NCBI GenBank assembly: GCA_000697355.1 | Contig: JNEN01001249.1 | Span: forward strand, 248,001-312,000 | Direction: 5' to 3' | From: Syncephalastrum monosporum B8922 | Lineage: Eukaryota > Mucoromycota > Mucoromycetes > Mucorales > Syncephalastraceae | DNA: 64,000 nucleotides | Shown: positions 60,801 to 64,000 of the stretch, in pieces | How positions within the stretch are numbered: the first letter of the stretch is position 1 | Layout: every line of letters begins with the position of its first letter | Translations under genes and position numbers: made by a program | The notes under the pieces: generated by a model | Seen by the model: the letters and a program-made list of their open reading frames with translations, nothing else | What the model was told of the DNA's origin: nothing | The model's database searches: none

Positions 60801-61815
60801 CGCGTACGAACCCAAGCCTGTGATGGCGCCTCTCCAACAGCAGCCGCTGCAGCAGCACCCCCCCATGCCTGCACAGCACCCCCCGCCACAACAGCAGCAG
60901 ACCTGGCAACCGTATGTGCCACAGCCGACGGCTGCGATCGACTCGATCCAGCAAGCAACCCCGAATCTGTATGACCCCAGACAACAAGCACAACAGCAAC
61001 AGCCTTCTGCACCACCACCACAACAGCCTACGTGGCAGCCACAACAACAACAGCCACAACAACAGCAGGCACCCTATTCGCCCAACCATGGTACGTCCAC
61101 AAGCGGCGCATGGAACGACCCGGCCGCCATCTTTGCCAACCAGCCTGCGCCTGTACGGAGTCCAGCCGTGGCGGCAGCCCAAGCCGCCCCGCGACGCGTG
61201 ACCTCGCCCTTCCCCAACATGCCCGCCCCCCCCACGTTTGCGCCACAGCCACAGCAGCCGCAACAGCCACAGCAGCCGTACATGCAGCCCCCGCCTGGCG
61301 GTCCAACCGCGAGTCCGCTGCCCCCACCGCCCAAGAACGCGGTCGCGCCTACCCCGCTGATGCGCCAGCAGCAGCAGTACAAGCCGTCGACGCCGCCCCC
61401 ACAGCAGCGGGCCACGCCGCCCCCGGCTGGTCCTCCGATGAATATGGGTGCTCCTATGGGCGCTCCCCCGATGGGCGCTTCCCCCATGGGTGCTCCCCCA
61501 ATGGGCGGTCCTCCGATGGGTGCTCCTCCGATGGGCGGTCCTCCGATGGGCGGTCCTCCCAAGGCCAGTCCGGCACCCCCGCCCATGAACATGAACGGCC
61601 CGCCCATGGCATCGCCTGCGACCGGCCCGCCGCCGATGGCGGGTCCTCCTATGGGAGGCGCGTATGCCCCACAGAACAACATGGCCGGCCCGCCCCGCGC
61701 AGGCCCGCCCCCGATGGGCGGTCCTCCCATGGGTGGTCCTCCCATGAACCAGCCAACGCACATGAACGCGAGCGCGCCTCCTATGGGCGGCCCACCACCG
61801 ATGGGCGGTCGTTAA
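57825..61815 (+). CDS. SEC31: COPII outer-coat subunit Sec31
   Basis: Assembles with Sec13 to form the outer cage of COPII vesicles at ER exit sites. Six exons (57825-58030, 58089-58208, 58265-58376, 58444-58698, 58755-59060, 59116-61815) give 1232 residues. The first 340 residues form the WD40 propeller: start MAKKLNEIHRAATFAWSPG, then IAGGMENGELELWNP, LASAGANSEVYIWDL, ITLWDLRHA and CGKDCRTLCWNP. The propeller-insert and alpha-solenoid region follows (about 370-840). The rest is Pro/Gln-rich, with a long block of PMGGPPMGA-type repeats right to the stop. Sec31 normally ends in a folded helical domain; none is seen. The propeller and solenoid make the assignment firm. The POT1 stop lies 100 bp away on the other strand. 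Confidence 0.95.
61436..61812 (+). repeat. Tandem MGGPP/MGAPP coding repeat in SEC31
   Basis: Short units coding PMGGPP, PMGAPP and PMGASP recur in the last exon of SEC31, interrupted by a less regular stretch near 61570-61700. The DNA units are near-identical 12-18-mers and could expand or shrink. Confidence 0.8.
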
Positions 61816-61915
61816 ACGTGACAAAAAGAGACTTGATATTATACACAGCAGATATTCTGAATAAACCCTTTCCCCGCTCGAAACGGAACGTTAAAAAAGT
61901 CAAAGCAAATAGGCC

Positions 61916-63695
61916 CTATTTTGACAGCATGAACTCCGTGTCTACCAAAAGGTAGTACTGCTCTTGATCTTTGCCTGTGTAGGGCAGAATGCCAAAATCG
62001 TGGTAGGTGGGGCCCTGGGGCCCGCGGCGCATCATGAGCTTGAGGGTGGACTGGAGTGCTTGAACGTGTTCTTCGGTCGGTCTATTGATAGAAGGTGTTA
62101 TTCCACATGGATTAATGGCAATGGCAACTTACGGGCCAATCTGGATATGTGGAAAGTGCTTTCGCTGCATGAAAAAAAAAAAAAAAAAAAAACGAAGGTT
62201 GAGTACCTCTTGGGATTCAGAAAGGCTCAACGAACCGAAGATGCACCGGTAACGGTGACGATAAGCCGTCGGTCGTGCTCATCCATCAATCTGAGAAAGC
62301 CTTGGTATATAAAGGTCCGGGACCGTTGGTGACATGAGTGGCATTCCTCGCCTGGAGACCTATGATAAAATGAGACGAGGGAGCCCCAATGGATGTATCC
62401 AACTCACGGTGAACGGCAAGTAGGGCACCAGGTTTGGATCCAAGCCCGGGCAGTTGGAGGGTGGCAGTCGATGACATGTGCACGAACCTTGCATTTGACA
62501 GGGTGTGGTTGCAGTGGTCGATCTACCAACTCTTCGATGCGCCTGTAGGCACCCTTTAGGGTGGTTGTGGACAGCAGTGGTCCCAGAGGTGCTTCTGGTA
62601 CATGCTGTGTGTCGCCTTTTTGCATCCAGTACGCATTTTCTCGCCTACCAGTAGCATGGTGTTAGCAACCCAGTGACGCGACCTTATCTAGACTTACTCG
62701 ATGAGTTCCCGACCCTCTGGGCTTTCCAGGCTGATGGGAACAACACGCGGCGCGTTTCTCACCTGGCGTGCATCGCCTCGGATGGCGATTTCTTGCGCCC
62801 GCCTGACGCTCGTCTTGCGCACGCAGTTCTTGAGCATCACTAGGGATTCCGGTTGGAGGTCTGCGCCTGCCTGCGCGTTTTCGTCCCAAAGGGTCACTTG
62901 CATGATGTACTGAAAGTCGATGGTTGACTTGGTGGAAAAGGTGCGGAGGGGCTGGGCGTTCACGGTAAAATCGGTCACGAGCAGGACGCGTCGATTGTGC
63001 GCCTGCAGCGCGTTGGCCACGACCCGGCAGGCGTAGTCGAAAAAGGGGGCACAGCCTTCCTTGATGTCTTCGGTGCGTAATCGTGGGCGACCTGAGCGTA
63101 GCCCTTGCTCTGCAGAGACGGCCCCCTGCGACTCCTGCTCATCCTGCCACTGCTTCAGCAAGCGCGCGATGTGCCAGTCCCTCTCCGTCAGGTTAAAGCC
63201 ACGCAGACAGGGATATTCGGCAAGCGTGCTTCTGTTCAACGCGACCCAAACGCCTTGCGTGGCACGTCCGATCGCCTGCGGTCGCTCGCCAAAGTAGCCA
63301 GGTATCCGGTTGACAGACACGCCATGTAAAATGACGATATCACCCTTTTGCAAATCCCCCCAAAGGCCGCCGTAGCTGCCGTCGAACAGGTTGACCGTGA
63401 CTTCATTGCGTGGAGTGCTCGACGGATCGCACAGGCGAATGTTCTGCATATAGTCCCCTGATGTCAGCTACAGAGTCAGTGAAATGGTGTACGTAAGGAT
63501 TGGACTATGGTGTACCGAATCGCGTCTTTTTAATGGGGTTTACGGTCGTAACAACTCCATAGACGTTGCTCATATTGGAAGTGAGCTCCTTGATCACGTC
63601 GACTTGCAGCGCCTGAACCATCCATGAGACACTCTCGTTTAAATCAAAGCCATATAATATACCTTGAGCTTCTCAATGTATTCTTCGTCTGTCAT
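61916..63695 (-). CDS. POT1: Telomere single-strand binding protein Pot1
   Basis: Seven exons (63695-63663, 63612-63516, 63457-62698, 62644-62408, 62359-62236, 62164-62133, 62081-61916) give 482 residues. The first OB fold begins VYGVVTTVNPIKKTRFGDYMQNIRLCDPS, the typical Telo_bind start; GDIVILHGVSVNRIPGYFG continues it. The second half has HVIDCHPPTARAW followed by CPTC and CHSC, a four-cysteine site that fits a zinc-bearing C-terminal OB fold. FIYQGFLRLMDEHDRRLIVTVTG closes that fold. Exon 6 is only 32 nt and the donor before it (GTTCGT) is weak, so the region between 62236 and 62081 is less certain. Pot1 caps the telomeric overhang within the shelterin complex. It is divergent from the partial gene at the right edge. 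Confidence 0.86.
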
Positions 63696-63850
63696 CGTGT
63701 TCACCAATAAGCATAGGCTGAAGCGTGTCTGATAGCAACATAAATGAGAGGAGTTTCGTTTTTCTTTCCTTCTCTCTTCCCTTCGCACTTTTGGTCCGCC
63801 CTCCTCCGTCCTGTTTTGGTTCCTCCACTCCTTCTTCTTTTTTTTGAGCG

Positions 63851-64000
63851 ATGGTCCACTTTGACAACTTCACTAAGAAGATGCAAGACGCCGTGACGGC
63901 CTGTCTGCAAGCAACACAGCAACAACAACCAGCGCAACTCGACGGGATCAAAGAACTCGCGACAACGCATGTCGGACCCTACGCAGGGTCTGAAAATGCC
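63851..64000 (+). CDS. Start of an unidentified gene (runs off the window)
   Basis: The ATG at 63851 opens 50 codons with no stop before the window ends: a hydrophilic, slightly basic start, then Gln-rich sequence (QATQQQQPAQ). The codon use resembles neighbours. Upstream is a pyrimidine-rich promoter-like tract shared with POT1. It was not long enough to recognise; nothing about its function can be said. Confidence 0.5.
   Translation, partial: MVHFDNFTKKMQDAVTACLQATQQQQPAQLDGIKELATTHVGPYAGSENA

Noticed and set aside
60127..61824. A 565-codon minus-strand frame opposite SEC31
   Set aside because: It is low complexity, mirrors the GC-rich third positions of SEC31 and has no start context or domain.
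1..64000. tRNA genes and CRISPR arrays
   Set aside because: Scanning by eye found no convincing A/B box pair with a foldable acceptor stem and no regularly spaced repeats. This is weaker than a tRNAscan run.

Overview
The window is nuclear DNA of a filamentous fungus. Twenty-four complete protein genes and one partial gene were assembled by hand from exons. They hold about 113 introns, mostly 50-90 bp, and every multi-exon model closes in frame with no internal stop. Several contents suggest an early-diverging lineage, probably Mucoromycota: high intron density, a U12-type AT-AC intron, a mitochondrial SSB and POT1 split into many small exons, an Rua1-type regulator rich in polyQ and polyA, and a STAR1/YbbL-like ABC protein. 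The phylum is an inference, not a demonstrated fact. There is no operon logic; neighbours mostly do unrelated jobs.

Layout. 1.1-4.5 kb: CBF5 (dyskerin) and ATG29, both on minus. 4.8-5.2 kb: a small two-exon gene of unknown function. 5.6-7.6 kb: an eight-exon acyl-CoA synthetase. 9.7-11.3 kb: an MFS carrier. 11.5-16.2 kb: POL1 (DNA polymerase alpha) on minus, divergent from an ASNSD1-type asparagine synthetase-like gene (16.4-18.1). 18.2-19.6: a class-IV aminotransferase (minus). 20.1-22.0: an F-box/WD40 protein. 22.9-24.3: an Rua1-type regulator. 24.6-26.4: a CLK/LAMMER kinase (minus). 27.6-28.4: a lone ABC ATPase. 30.8-31.5: mitochondrial SSB (minus). 32.3-36.0: TAF1. 36.9-38.3: a class-III aminotransferase. 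38.5-40.1: a TBC1D20/Gyp8-like Rab-GAP (minus). 41.9-43.0: a C2H2 factor. 44.2-45.7: FEN1/RAD27 (minus). 46.7-47.4: an HMG-box protein. 47.9-49.6: a tandem-PH protein. 50.0-52.1: glucosidase II beta. 52.4-57.6: a diaphanous-type formin (these last three minus). 57.8-61.8: SEC31. 61.9-63.7: POT1 (minus). 63.9-end: the start of an unidentified gene. Convincing genes are missing from roughly 7.6-9.7, 28.5-30.8, 40.1-41.9 and 43.0-44.2 kb.

How the genes connect. Four act in DNA replication or chromosome ends (POL1, FEN1, mitochondrial SSB, POT1). Three act in secretion and glycoprotein quality control (SEC31, glucosidase II beta, and the Rab-GAP). One is autophagy-initiation scaffold (ATG29), one RNA pseudouridylation (CBF5), one general transcription (TAF1), and the formin acts in polarised growth. 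The best unusual observation is an AT-AC intron with textbook U12 5' splice site and branch site in the Rab-GAP gene. Other points of interest are a run of symmetric polyproline mini-exons in the formin FH1 region, four probable GC-AG introns, and a SEC31 that ends in MGGP repeats where its usual helical C-terminal domain would be expected.
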